NCBI RefSeq assembly: GCF_000344685.1 | Contig: NW_006920421.1 | Coordinates: forward strand, 219,114-258,473 | Reading direction: 5' to 3' | Length of the DNA: 39,360 bases | Source: Gloeophyllum trabeum ATCC 11539 | Taxonomy: Eukaryota; Basidiomycota; Agaricomycetes; Gloeophyllales; Gloeophyllaceae | Shown here: piece after piece, positions 21,985-32,881 of the stretch | Position numbering within the stretch: the first letter of the stretch is position 1 | Layout: each line of letters opens with the position of its first letter | Made by a program: the position numbers and the translations under genes | Notes under the pieces: model-generated | Told to the model about the DNA's origin: nothing | The model's input: the letters and a program-made list of their open reading frames with translations, nothing else | Databases searched by the model: none

Positions 21985-24272
21985 TTAATCAAATTTATAT
22001 ACTGCAGCCCATTAATCAGCGTAGTGGGGTTGGCAGACAATAAAACCACTCACCAAAAGCTCCGCTGCTTGGTTTCGTGGCGAAGATGACTTCCTTCAGT
22101 TGCTCGCCTTCGAGGTTCTTGTACGGCGGATACGCGGCTTTCACCCTTGCGATGAAATCTTGTACCTGCGACTCCGCAACAAGAGAGACCGTGCAGCCCC
22201 CCCAGCCGGCACCTGAACGGAGTTGCATAAGAAGTAATTCCCAAGAGGGGTGCTCGTACAACATACCTGTGAGTCGGGAACCGTAGGCCCCGGCCTCTCT
22301 GCATATCGTCGTCAGCTGGTCAAGTTCGGGGCAGGAGCATTCGTAGAGCTTCGAGCACGACTCCATAGACTCATTCATGAGCGCGCCGAGGACCTACAGG
22401 CGAGCTCAGCATGTTTACGAAACAAATCCTACATTAGCCTACCTCAAGTATGGCCTTGGTAGCGTTTTCGCCTACGGGTGCGTTTGGCTTATTATCTGTG
22501 TCACACATCAGTAAACATAACCAAGGTCCTGAGGCCACAGTGATTATTTACCAATCAGCTCCCGTCCCTGCAAGCACGCCTGCCTGAACTGCAACACCCT
22601 CAAGGCCTCCGAAAACACATGTGCCGCGCGCTTGTACAGCTGGAAGCGGCCGTTTGGTGCCTCGACGTCGACCCAGCTAAGGTAGGTCTCGTGGAACTCA
22701 TCTTTTTCCAGCCCGCTCATCTCCACCATCTCCTCCATAGACACGCCGAGCTCCGCGCCCTGTGCCAGGACCGTGTTCTCGCCCGCGTCGGCTTTCCAGC
22801 ATCCCGGGCGCAGCCGCCCGCTGAGCACGCCGAGCTCGGAGAGTCCTTTGTGTAGCTGCGCGGTGGACAGCAGGGGCTCGCCGCCTTTGGTTTCTTTCAC
22901 GCCAAGGTAGCGCCCGACCACCTCGCGGAGCGTCACACGCTCCCGCTTGCCGCTGATGTCCTCGTCGAGGGGTAGCCCGAGGATGCGGCACAGAACGCGA
23001 GCGGCGACGAGCGTCTCGACGACGCGGAGGTTGTATCGCGTTCGTGCCCCGACAACTTTGTCGGAGACGACGAGCGAGTTGGCGCAGACGAACACGCCGC
23101 CCGCGCTGGCCGCTGGGACTTCGACAGCTAGGCTGGTGTTGTGCGGATCTGTTGACGCCTGGTGGGGCTGTGCGGTAGATGTGGTTAAGGAAGGAGCCGT
23201 GGTCGTGGTGGATTCGGTTGGGACTGCGGGAGAGGAACCCGAGGGGAGCGGGATCGGCTCGGCAGAAAGTGTGGGGAAGAAGGTGATGTAGAGGGCGGAG
23301 TTCGGAAGGGAGATCACGGAGGCGGCTTGATCCATTCTGAGGGCGCAATCATTCATAATTGGGAAAGAGGCAGAGATGGTGCTATTGGCGCTTACCCGCC
23401 CGAGTTGACGCCAACGCGTTTCTCGTTTTCCATAGCCAGTTCGACGAGCCGGCCCTTGCTCACCCCCGTAAGCTTGTTATTCACGGCCAGGAAGGTGAGT
23501 GTGGAGGCGACGACCATGGCCGCGGAGGATGACAGGCCCGATCCAGCTGGGACGGAACCAGTGACAAGGATGTCGACCGGTACGGGCTGTTCCTCGCCCG
23601 ATGCAAAGAATGTATTCAGGACACCCTGGTAGCTCAGACGTTATAGAATGTCGTGATAACAATCTAGGGACATACATACATAGTAACCTGCCTTGACGTA
23701 GCTCTCCCAATTGAGCTGCGTCTTGTCAATGTCGAGGTGCCAGGCGCTATTCTTGAAAGACGGCGCAAAATGCCTCGGGGGATACTTGGATCCTGCGAGG
23801 TTCTCAGCTCGCACAGCACCTGAGTGCAGCATGGTATTTAGATGCTAAGATGTCATGACTAGAAGCAGGTCACATACCTTGCTCAGTCGTAGAGCGCGGC
23901 GCGCATGCGATGAGGATGTCACGTTCAACTGCGGCGGGGAGTACACCGAATAATGCATAATCGATGTGCTCTCCGATCAGACTGAAGTCCATCGTCAGTT
24001 ATAACGCACTGTGTATAACAAGCAGAAGCTTACTTTACTCTTCCAGGGGCTCGGGCGATGAAAGCAGGTTTTCTGCCAAAACGCGACTCGAATTCCACCG
24101 CTAGGTTATCCCAGCGAGGCCTGTTTCGGAGATACAGATGGGATATGGGCTGATTATTCTTAGCTGCTCAAACGCACGGACGGAGAACATACGCATGGTC
24201 AAGTGCGCTTCCAAGACTGGAATACGCTTCTTCGAGGGTATTAAAAACGGGGATTGGCAGCGACGCTGCCAT
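21985..24272 (-). CDS. GAL1: Galactokinase
   Basis: Phosphorylates galactose to galactose 1-phosphate with ATP, first committed step of the Leloir pathway in the cytosol. Ten exons: 24193-24272, 24034-24120, 23878-23981, 23680-23819, 23396-23625, 22552-23336, 22443-22495, 22267-22393, 22054-22212, 21985-22001; introns 49-72 nt; 593 aa. All three GHMP-kinase motifs are present: [14 protein letters not shown] (about 51-64, galactokinase signature), [14 protein letters not shown] (about 160-173, ATP loop), and [11 protein letters not shown] (about 534-544). NSGGMDQ near 216 holds the predicted catalytic Asp. A Ser/Thr/Pro-rich insert of about 50 residues at roughly 242-290 makes it longer than yeast Gal1. 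The last exon is only 17 nt and encodes VYKFD. Galactokinase is preferred over a Gal3-type sensor because the ATP loop is complete. Confidence 0.95.
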
Positions 24273-24975
24273 TGCGTAAGTTATATTCGTAGTATGTGGC
24301 AGACGTCAAGTAAAGGTTGGAAAGCGGAATGGCAGGAAACTTGGATGCGATCGTTGCGGGTGATAACTTGTGGGCGGAGATCTCGGTCCGTCCAGTCCAC
24401 GATCGAAGAAGACGTGCTCCGGACCGGCGGCAGAGGGCGCTGATTTTGCAATTGCGTAGGGTCCGGGGAATTGCCACAATTTCGAAACAGATTAGTCGAA
24501 ATCCTGAATGCAGGATCCAGTTCCGACTAGCTCTTACAGCCATTTGCAGATCGATGGGCCCACTTTTTGAGAATCATTTACAGTCGGACCACGTCGGACA
24601 AGCAATTTCAAGTCCCCGAGAGACAGAAATCAGACCATCTGGACTTCTCTACCTTCTTCCGACGTCCCTGGCACCCACTCCGACCCACTCCGACTATACG
24701 TGGTTTTCTGAATTGATGGTCTATCGATCTGCAAGCGGCTGTAGACTACTACCTGGCTTCAACCTTCTAGGCTTCGAGTAGGGTGAACTCCGCAAAGAAC
24801 CCGACAGTAATAAATATGGAGGAGGAGCTGGAGCTTGAGCTACACGAGGTACAAATATAGACGAGGACAACCGAGAGGAAGAGGTGAGTCTAACAGTGGA
24901 AGAACGATAGGCTATAGCTACAGAGAGTGGTGGCAGTGGAATTGCAAAGTCCAGACTGACATCTCTACAACTCAT
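24273..24975. other. Intergenic, galactokinase promoter side
   Basis: About 700 bases between the start of the galactokinase and the end of the transcription factor gene. A short direct repeat, ACCCACTCCG twice in tandem, occurs near 24670-24690. Overlapping frames on both strands lack motifs. I see no certain Gal4-type CGG-N11-CCG site. Confidence 0.4.
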
Positions 24976-27900
24976 CTATCCGCCGTCCGTTCTAGGCGGT
25001 GCACCAGGGCCGCCCGGAAGATGATGAGAAAGGCCACAGACGTTACTAATGTACGTGCCCCAGTCGTCCATCCTATTCAACCCAGGTCAGCATCCTACAG
25101 ACCCGGAGGGACGGAAGGGGACGACACTTACTCGAACCCAGTGGGCGCGTTTGACCACATATTGATCGTGTCATCGTTCATGAACATCTGTGGCTGCTGT
25201 TGCTGTTGCGGCGCCATACCCGTGCCCAGCTCCGTGAACTGCATCCCAGGGTACGGAGGCTGTGGAGGCTCGCCCTGCACGAACGGGCTGTAGCCCGACA
25301 TGGGTGAGTCGAACATAATCTCGCTCATCCCCAACATCGATGACATGGTGTCCATGGAGCCCGGCGCCGCCATCTGCGCCATGGAACTACCAGCCTGCCG
25401 AGGAATCGAGCCGTCACCGCCGTACCACACACCCGCACTAGACGATGACGGGGCCTGGACGGGCAGCGCCGCAGCCTGGCCCGGGACGCCGAAATTCGGA
25501 TGAAGAGGCAGCCGGCCCAGCTCGTCGCTGTGTATCGGGAGCGTGAACACGCTATTCGACATAATCTGGCTTTGCGGTGACGCATACGTCGAGGTCGAAG
25601 CCGATGGGGGCACTGTGGGCGAAACGGCGGACTGCTCTTTGGAGACACGCCGCGTGCCGGCCATAGTGCGCTGCCCATCGCTCAGGCCCGGGGCCTCGAC
25701 GTCCCCAGAGTAACTCGGGGAGCGCGACTCGGTATGCCCGATTGGCTCGTCAGAATCCCTCTCGCGCTTCCCGCCCGGGGCTGGGCTGGGCTGCGGCAGC
25801 GGCAAGTCGCCCACGGAAGCCAGGTCGCACAAAATATCCCTGATATGAGCGGTTAGGCGAGTCTTCGAGTGCACCGTCCGGACTTACCATAGCCGCCCTG
25901 CGGAATGCCACCTAGGAGAGCAATGAGAACCACAGCACGCCAGCGAGGGCAGATGATGTCCCCACCTTGGTTCACATGCTTTCAGGACATGCATGCACTT
26001 GTGCACCTCGGCCATTTCCTTCGCCGGATCGGTGGATAGGCCGGACCGCTTGCCTCCCCAGATATTCAATAGCAGCACCAGGCCTGCACTGAACACGGGC
26101 ATCTAACGTTTGCCTTGCGTGAGCCTATCAGATTCTGGACCATTAGATAGCGCACGAACTAATAGCTGAGGAAGCGGTTGCTTCGATCGTTTGCGCAGTA
26201 TATCCACCACATGACTCATGGACCGCGCCGCATTGGTGCAGATCGCAAGAGAAGGGAAAGACAAGGGTGATGGCTTGCGTGGGAGGGGGATGAATGGCCT
26301 ATGAACCAAGATCTGGAGGTGGTAGTAACTGCAATAGAGCATCGCCGACTGCTGGAAAAACACTTCGTCTTCCCGGTCTGGATCCCATCGAACTAGACAA
26401 ATATCCGTCAATATCAGAATGCAGCGGATCCACGAGTGTAAACACGAACGATGGTCCGGCACGGAGTCAATCCACTTATTCAGAGCCGAGTCCAGCTCCG
26501 CCACGATGTGTTGCTCCCATTGCTGTCCTACGAAGCCCAGTAGCATCTTTGACTTATTGATGGAATACTAGAAAGGGTGGAGTAATGTGATGAAACAGAA
26601 GCGAAGCGTATACAGGGGGGGGATGCTCACAATAGTTCGTAGAGCGCATGCGAGGATCTGATTCAGCTTGAGATAGCTGTTAAAGTATGCCACCTTAGAT
26701 GGCTTATCCGGAGGCTGCTTGAACGCCTTATTCGGATCTGGGTCGACCCAGTACTCGTCGTCACATTCAGCTGGCATATCGAGATCGAAACTGTTTGAAC
26801 AGAAAGTGACGATCTGGATTCCTCGGAACGCAATGGGATTGAAGGCTTACTCTTCCTCCTGGATGGCACAGGGCCGACCCAACGCCGAACTGAATATTCG
26901 ATCAAGCGTGACCAGTATCCTGATACACGTTTCAGATTACTCGCAGCTGTCATTTAGAGTCGCGAAACTAACCCACCAGAAAGCCCGTTTCCATAGCTCG
27001 TCTTCAAGAGTCAAGTTTGGATTATAAACTTTCCGCCTGTGTGCACCTACGTCTTGGGCCAACCGCAGACCAATCCCTACCATCGTCCAGCTCCCTTGGG
27101 GTGCCGAGGACCCTTGCAAGAAAATAACTGAGAGCTGCACCCGATGGGTGAATATCCAGCGGAAATCCCAGATACTGCTTCGACGACTCACGGTGTACAG
27201 CTGTAAATCATACAGGCACGGAGGTGCCAGCAAGCTCTTACGGACCATCTGTACCTGGTTGAACCACTTCCATCCCGCCGAGTGCTGGCTCTGCGTGCCT
27301 TCCATCAACACCCTCGGATCGTCCGACCACCTACTCCCGCACGCACATACTGCCAACAAGACGCTGCCAAAGTCAGAGTCGCGGAAATGCAGGCCCTCGG
27401 CGATCTTCTGGAGGAAGGTGGGCTGATGCAGGAGTGGGTAGAAGTTGTTAATGTTGAGGAAGTACAGGGAGACGAGAGAGTCGATGAGGTCCGGTGGCGG
27501 GAAGTCGAAGTCAGGAATAACCTCGCTGAACCGGTTCTCTTCCCACTGCTCCACGTAAGGCGTTATCAGAAAGGCATGCTACTCTCTTCAACCCCGCCCT
27601 CAGCTAGTGATTGAGCACTTACAGGGTTCGAGGACCAGAACTCGGGCCTCTTGCTCCCCAGGTAGGACTCGTCTATGATGCTCGGCTTCTCGTCCCCCGC
27701 GTACTCGTTCTTCAAGTCGATCGCGGTCTGGATGAACATGATCCCGCTCGACTTGCCGAAGAAGCGATGGTGGTTCGGGTCGACGGTGAGCTTGCGCAGG
27801 TTCTCCGTGAGCGTCGTGTGCAGGTACTCGTCGTCACTCGGGTCTAGGTCGTCCGAACGCGGCGGCGTCGCGCTCACCGGCGAGGACTGCGACTTGAACA

Positions 27901-28470
27901 TGGATTGGGAGGACTCGCCTTGCGCGCGGTCGCGGTACCAGCTCTCGCGGTCGGGCTGGACGCCTAGCTCCTTCAAGTCGGCCTCTGGGGCAATCTAGAC
28001 AAGCATGCAGGGACTCTGACAAGCCCTCATCTCGTTCGTGCCACATACCTTGCCCAGCAGCTTCTCTAGTTTCTCCAACCTATTCTCCAGACTCTCGACG
28101 TACCCTTTCGGAGGTCCCCGTTTCTGTTACCGTTGTTTGGTAGTTAGTCAGTAGCTTCGCACGTAGAGACACAACCAACGCACCTTTGCTGCCTCCACAT
28201 ACGTGCACTCTATATTGTAAGTTGCGCAGTTGGTGCAGCGATTGCCGGACACCTGTGCTCCGTCGCCTAGATAAATCCGAGGTTATTGACCAGTACCCCG
28301 CCTCTGTATCTCGGGGACTCACATCGAACTACAAATCAGCGTTAGATAGCTTATAGAAAGGGCGTAGATCCCATACTTTTCTTGCGCCTGCAGACGTCGC
28401 ATGCCCTCTGCACCCTCCTCTTCTTCGCAAACTGCTCATTTTCGTGGCCGTCTTCGTCGGCGGAAGACAT
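24976..28470 (-). CDS. Zn2Cys6 fungal-specific transcription factor
   Basis: Nuclear regulator with an N-terminal zinc cluster and a central fungal transcription-factor domain. Fourteen exons: 28377-28470, 28323-28328 (6 nt), 28184-28266, 28049-28123, 27623-27994, 27192-27578, 26977-27134, 26851-26919, 26631-26790, 26160-26567, 25966-26102, 25888-25911, 25132-25839, 24976-25072; introns 44-63 nt; 925 aa. The zinc cluster is at about residues 24-53 (CDVCRRKKIRC, then CTNCATYNIEC). It is followed by a linker KRGPPKGYVESLENRLEKLE, a short coiled coil for dimerisation. The middle region (VGIGLRLAQDVGAHR, SSALGRPCAIQEE) is typical of the family. The C-terminus is low-complexity with Ser, Pro and a QQQQQ run, probably an activation region. 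Target genes unknown. Reading through the last donor would end the protein at TAA 25128-25130. Confidence 0.9.
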
Positions 28471-28799
28471 TTAGACGAATATTCGCGGTAAGAGCGTCCG
28501 CGCGTGATGTCTTAACGTTTTAAAGAAACAAAACGGTGCCGACGGTACGAGTCACCTCCCGATGGAAGCAGAGGATCCCGCAGCCGACATAGAGTGGACT
28601 TTAGATATGTGGATGACGAAGCTGCGCGGCGTTACGGCGAGTTCTAATTACAGTCACCACGATCGTATGTTGCACATGATATTTCCAGGGGTCTGCGGAA
28701 AATAATACAAAGGTCTACGCAGCTGTCGCTATACTACATGCCATTAAATCGGCCCATCTATCCCGCGAAGCAAAGAGAAACAAAATAAATCAAACGAGG

Positions 28800-30296
28800 T
28801 CACCTCTTCTCTGCCGGCATCACTGCGCTCGCAGTCCGGTCTCTGACGCCCTTCAGGAACTTCACGAGGTCAGTACCGCCAGTGCCCTTGAGTATCTCCT
28901 TTTCCTCGTCCTTCTCAGCGACCTTGGCAGTAGGGACCTTGCGGCTGGGACCGATAATGTAGACAGCAACGATCCTCATATGAGCGTCTCTGAACTCCTT
29001 TAGAGCTGTAACGGCAGCGTTATAGGCCCCTAATAGTTCAGGAGCGTCTTCGGCGTGCGCCGAGACAAGTGAACGGAGGGGACGCGGGTTCGCAGCTAGA
29101 TGGCGTAAGAAGGCCCTGTGGTAACGCGGCATGTAGATCTGCATGCGGTCCAGGAAGGATTTCTTGTTTGGCGGGTGATAGGTCGCGTTGGACTCTGCTG
29201 AGGTACTGGAGAAGGAGCCGGACAGCGTTAGAGAATGGGAGTATTGATCGACGCCGAAGAAGACGTCGAGAGCATGGATCATGGAGCTCTGCCCAGCACT
29301 AGGACCAGAGAGCTCTTCGGGATCCAGGAGGGTAGGGTCCTCGTCCAAACCGTCGAAGATCCACTTCTTCTGCCCCGAGTCCGCACCCTTGAACCAAGGT
29401 CGAATTTCGTTGTAGAAGACAGCGGGGTCGCACCCTTCCCGCACCCGAAGCAACTGTTGGGTCATGCCTCGAATGACCTCGGCCATCGCGTGCAGGTATG
29501 CCGTGATACGACGGAACGCGATGGCGTCGCCAACGAAGGCTTCGTCCATGGTCAACCGCATCAACTCTAGTGCTTCGACACCACGTAGCTCTACCCTTGC
29601 AGAAGCTAGGTAGAACTCTTGCTCGTCATTAGTGCCTGTGAATAGCGTATTATCGCACTTGATATTGTCGATGGTAGGAATGCGATAGGGGTCGTCAAGG
29701 GTAGCGGGTTCTTTATAACGCCAATTGTACAGGACGTCGTCTGAGTAAGTGACGACTGGGGGCAGCTGTAGCTGTGCGGAGACGCGCAAAAGAGGTAGCG
29801 TCAATGACCGGGGGATATGAATCTCGGAACAAGTGGGGGGCTGAGAGTGGATGTAGAAATGCATCATGTATGATAGAACATGATGAGCCCTCCGCAAAAG
29901 GAACTCGGATTTGAATAAGCCGTCGGTGGAGAGGACAGGCATCTGAGTAGGCACTGTTATTGAATTTCTTTCGACAGAGGCCTGAAGAATTCGGCTTACC
30001 TTCCGGACTGTCTCCCGCCACCCTTCTGATATTTCCTTGTCCTTGTCAGTTAGATCGTCACGGCTCCCAAGCTTGATGCGTTTTTCCACCGCGTCCTCCA
30101 GAACCTCCTCCCATGTCTCCCACTCGCTTGGCAACCGCGTCAAGGGGGGTTGAGGAGGCATGAAACCAGTTCTGTTGTCGACATCGAAGTCGGCTGCGGC
30201 GAGCGTGGAGGTATCAGGGACACCTTCTGGTGACCCTATGTGCGCGTCTGGACGGGGCAAGGACAGGAAATGGTTCGGCAACAAATAGTCAGCCAT
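28800..30296 (-). CDS. Indoleamine 2,3-dioxygenase
   Basis: Haem enzyme that opens the indole ring of tryptophan to N-formylkynurenine, first step of the kynurenine route to NAD. Two exons, 30000-30296 and 28800-29942, with a 57-nt intron (29943-29999; GTAAGC to CAG), giving 479 aa. Family motifs: LPLLRVSAQLQLPPVVTYSD, FFGVDQ, SFLDRMQIYMPRYHRAFLRH, then FRDAHMRIV with the predicted proximal haem His at residue 420, and GTGGTDLVKFLKG near the end. The intron is a multiple of three and has no stop, so the unspliced frame stays open as 498 residues; the 19 extra residues fall between family segments and the splice sites are canonical. Likely cytosolic. Fungi often carry several IDO paralogs with different affinities; which one this is cannot be told here. 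Confidence 0.95.
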   Translation of the reverse strand: MADYLLPNHFLSLPRPDAHIGSPEGVPDTSTLAAADFDVDNRTGFMPPQPPLTRLPSEWETWEEVLEDAVEKRIKLGSRDDLTDKDKEISEGWRETVRKVSRILQASVERNSITVPTQMPVLSTDGLFKSEFLLRRAHHVLSYMMHFYIHSQPPTCSEIHIPRSLTLPLLRVSAQLQLPPVVTYSDDVLYNWRYKEPATLDDPYRIPTIDNIKCDNTLFTGTNDEQEFYLASARVELRGVEALELMRLTMDEAFVGDAIAFRRITAYLHAMAEVIRGMTQQLLRVREGCDPAVFYNEIRPWFKGADSGQKKWIFDGLDEDPTLLDPEELSGPSAGQSSMIHALDVFFGVDQYSHSLTLSGSFSSTSAESNATYHPPNKKSFLDRMQIYMPRYHRAFLRHLAANPRPLRSLVSAHAEDAPELLGAYNAAVTALKEFRDAHMRIVAVYIIGPSRKVPTAKVAEKDEEKEILKGTGGTDLVKFLKGVRDRTASAVMPAEKR

Positions 30297-32881
30297 TCTG
30301 TGATTTTGGATCCGCTGGATGTCTGAGTGACGATCAGGACCGGAAAGGATGTCGCGGAAGAGAATGGTGGGGAATATATAGGAGGTGAAACCGATGGACG
30401 GAAGATGAGTAATGACCGAGGACTAGTCTAAGCAAAGAGCGTGGCGGGGAAACGGTTAGAACTTTTGGCCAAACGCAGAGTCGGTCGAGACATGACTGTG
30501 GGAATGCGCCTGAAAAGGAAGGCAATCGGCTCCGCCACCTGTGGCGTCAAGATGGCGTTTCCAGCAGTGGCTAGAGGATACGGCGCACAACATCGCTGGA
30601 GGCGAGGATCCATGATCACGAGCATGGTATGTCGGATGGATGAACAGACAGGGATATGGTAGCGCGAATCGAGAGAGACAGGAGCCATTTGAGGAGCAAA
30701 CTGAACATACTGAAACCACGATGGCAATCAGATATGGATACCTATTCCGCAAGGAGGAAAATCGAAGCTGTCGTTCGAAAGATGTCCACAACACAACCCG
30801 GCATCCTGAGGGACGGATAGGTTCGGTTGCAGAATTTTTGACAAAGGATGAACAGGGAACGACCTAAAATCACCGGACCAATCGAAGATCCTGACAAAGG
30901 ACAAGAGAACGACGGAGCGATTGCTAAACAGCCGGCGTATGAGTGACGCGTTCCGTCAAGGCAAAAAGAGTATAGAGACACAGCATAGCCTGTTGACTCG
31001 CGGCAGAACCAGGTTATGTCATACTTTCCCTAAAGGCGGGGTGGGGGAAGCCACATTCGGCGGAACCAGATGAAGGAACAGCAGACCTTGACCTCCGCGA
31101 TCTTAGAGAGCGAGTAATACGAGTGCAAGAATAGCCAACGCTTCGCACACAGATGGCGGAGAACGGGTCAGATGTCCAAAGCCGAGGTTTACCCAAGAGG
31201 CCCGTCGTAAACAAATCAGGAGCATGCGAAACAAGGAACGAGGAGCTGGAAACATGATCACGAGTCACGCTTGAAGAGCAGAAGGGCGGGCAGTCCACAA
31301 TTACCAGGAATAACCCAAGATAATCGGAGAGAAGGCAAGGTCCGACACGCACCAGCATCGTAGACGTCGTCCAGGTTACGCGTAGTCCCGATACGACAGT
31401 CCCTATGTTTTGTCTTATTATACGAATTGAGCGACCCGACAGCCTGAGTTTGAGATGCAATAGCAAGTTCCGCGATGAGGGGGGAGCAGACAAACACGCT
31501 ACGAAGCCTGTTCATGGCGGAAACTACGTTTCTTTCGTGGTTTCATCTGTCCGTGGTCGCTAGTCGTCTGCAGTAGGTAGCCATTGCATAGATCGGAGTG
31601 TGCCTGAATGCGTTCTTATCGTCGCCACAGATATCGCTCCCCTGACGCTATCATGGATTCACAGAGTCGACCGTAGGTCATACGAGGCAGCGGGTCCGTA
31701 TTGTGCGACCTCGTCTTGGTTGGCCGATCCGAGCGCGTACAGCTACGGAGAAATCAGCGGAGCTCATGAGACGCCTTGAAGTTCACAGCTGGAATCATTA
31801 TCAGCCTTAGAAAAGCAGACCCCACAGACGGTGACAAGATTCGTGTCCTGGCAGTGATCTCAGCGAATCGCATCCTCTTCAATAGCCGGCAATCGTGGAC
31901 CTGTGACCCTGAACATTGCTCGCGAATATAAGAAGAGAAGGATTAGCTTTGCAGAGTCCTCATCGAGCAAGCTGCCGGGCGGAAAGTCTGCCGAGTAGCC
32001 ACTTCTTGAAGGACTGCGCAATGCGCGCACAGATTTTCAAGACCGTGAATATTGGTTAGCGAAGGGCTTGCGGGACAGCTACAGGTCGGCGTCAGAGTCC
32101 CCTGGACCGTCATGAGTACTGGAGCTTCCGAGTCTCGAGGAGACTGCTGTCCATCACAGTGCATCCAGCAACAGTTGGCCAGGAGAACCTCGAGTGTTAA
32201 TCACGCAAGAGGTAATAGGGCGTGTCCAGGCGGTTGCCTATGGCCATAGCGGCACATCATATGCGCATCGAAAGGCCCCAGAAAAGATAGACGTCTGGGC
32301 TGACCTTAGCTTCGCCGCTGGAGCTTAGGGTTCTAACAGCATATAGCATTGAGACTCTCCCCTCTGCTTTGATAGACGACAGTGACGATGATAGCAGCGC
32401 ACTTCCAGGACATACCCGGGTACACGTGTGGCATTGGCCATATAGACGCGTAATTCTGGAGATTTTCAACGTCCAGTCCCTGATTTTTGGAACGGTCACC
32501 AGCAGATGCCAGTGCCGCCGCTACATGCCTGGGTTGTTTGTAACGCTGTGCTCGTCTAGCGGATATGAGCGTCCTTACAGTGCTGAGTGCAGGCAAGTCG
32601 TGCGCGCTGAGAGGAACGAAAGGTCACACCAGGCGTCACTCGTCACACTCGTTGTTGACTGGCCAAGGGTGGGAAAACACATTGGAACTCCGCTTTCAGC
32701 AGTTCGTTTCTGCCGCCATCATCGCCGACGACGTCCGCCCCGGTCCCGACGGTGTCCAGCGCGTACAACAGTCCGGTCGCGTTCGCGGGTCGCTGGATAG
32801 GCATATATGAACTGGGTGCGGTCATACATTACGACAATTACGGGACCTATGATACCCTCGGAGCCGACCTCAAAACGGAAG
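30297..32881. other. Long intergenic stretch, no gene recognised
   Basis: About 2.6 kb between two divergent genes (IDO on minus, DSN1 on plus), so it contains both promoters. Frames of up to 159 codons exist on both strands (for example 31014-31493 minus, 32369-32800 plus), but none has a recognisable domain, a Rossmann, zinc or membrane pattern, or a convincing splice chain. No tRNA or repeat pair was recognised. Confidence 0.45.

Noticed and set aside
21985..30296. Galactokinase, zinc-cluster regulator and IDO as a secondary-metabolite cluster
   Set aside because: No backbone enzyme (NRPS, PKS, terpene synthase, DMATS) and no transporter; the genes are ordinary metabolism.
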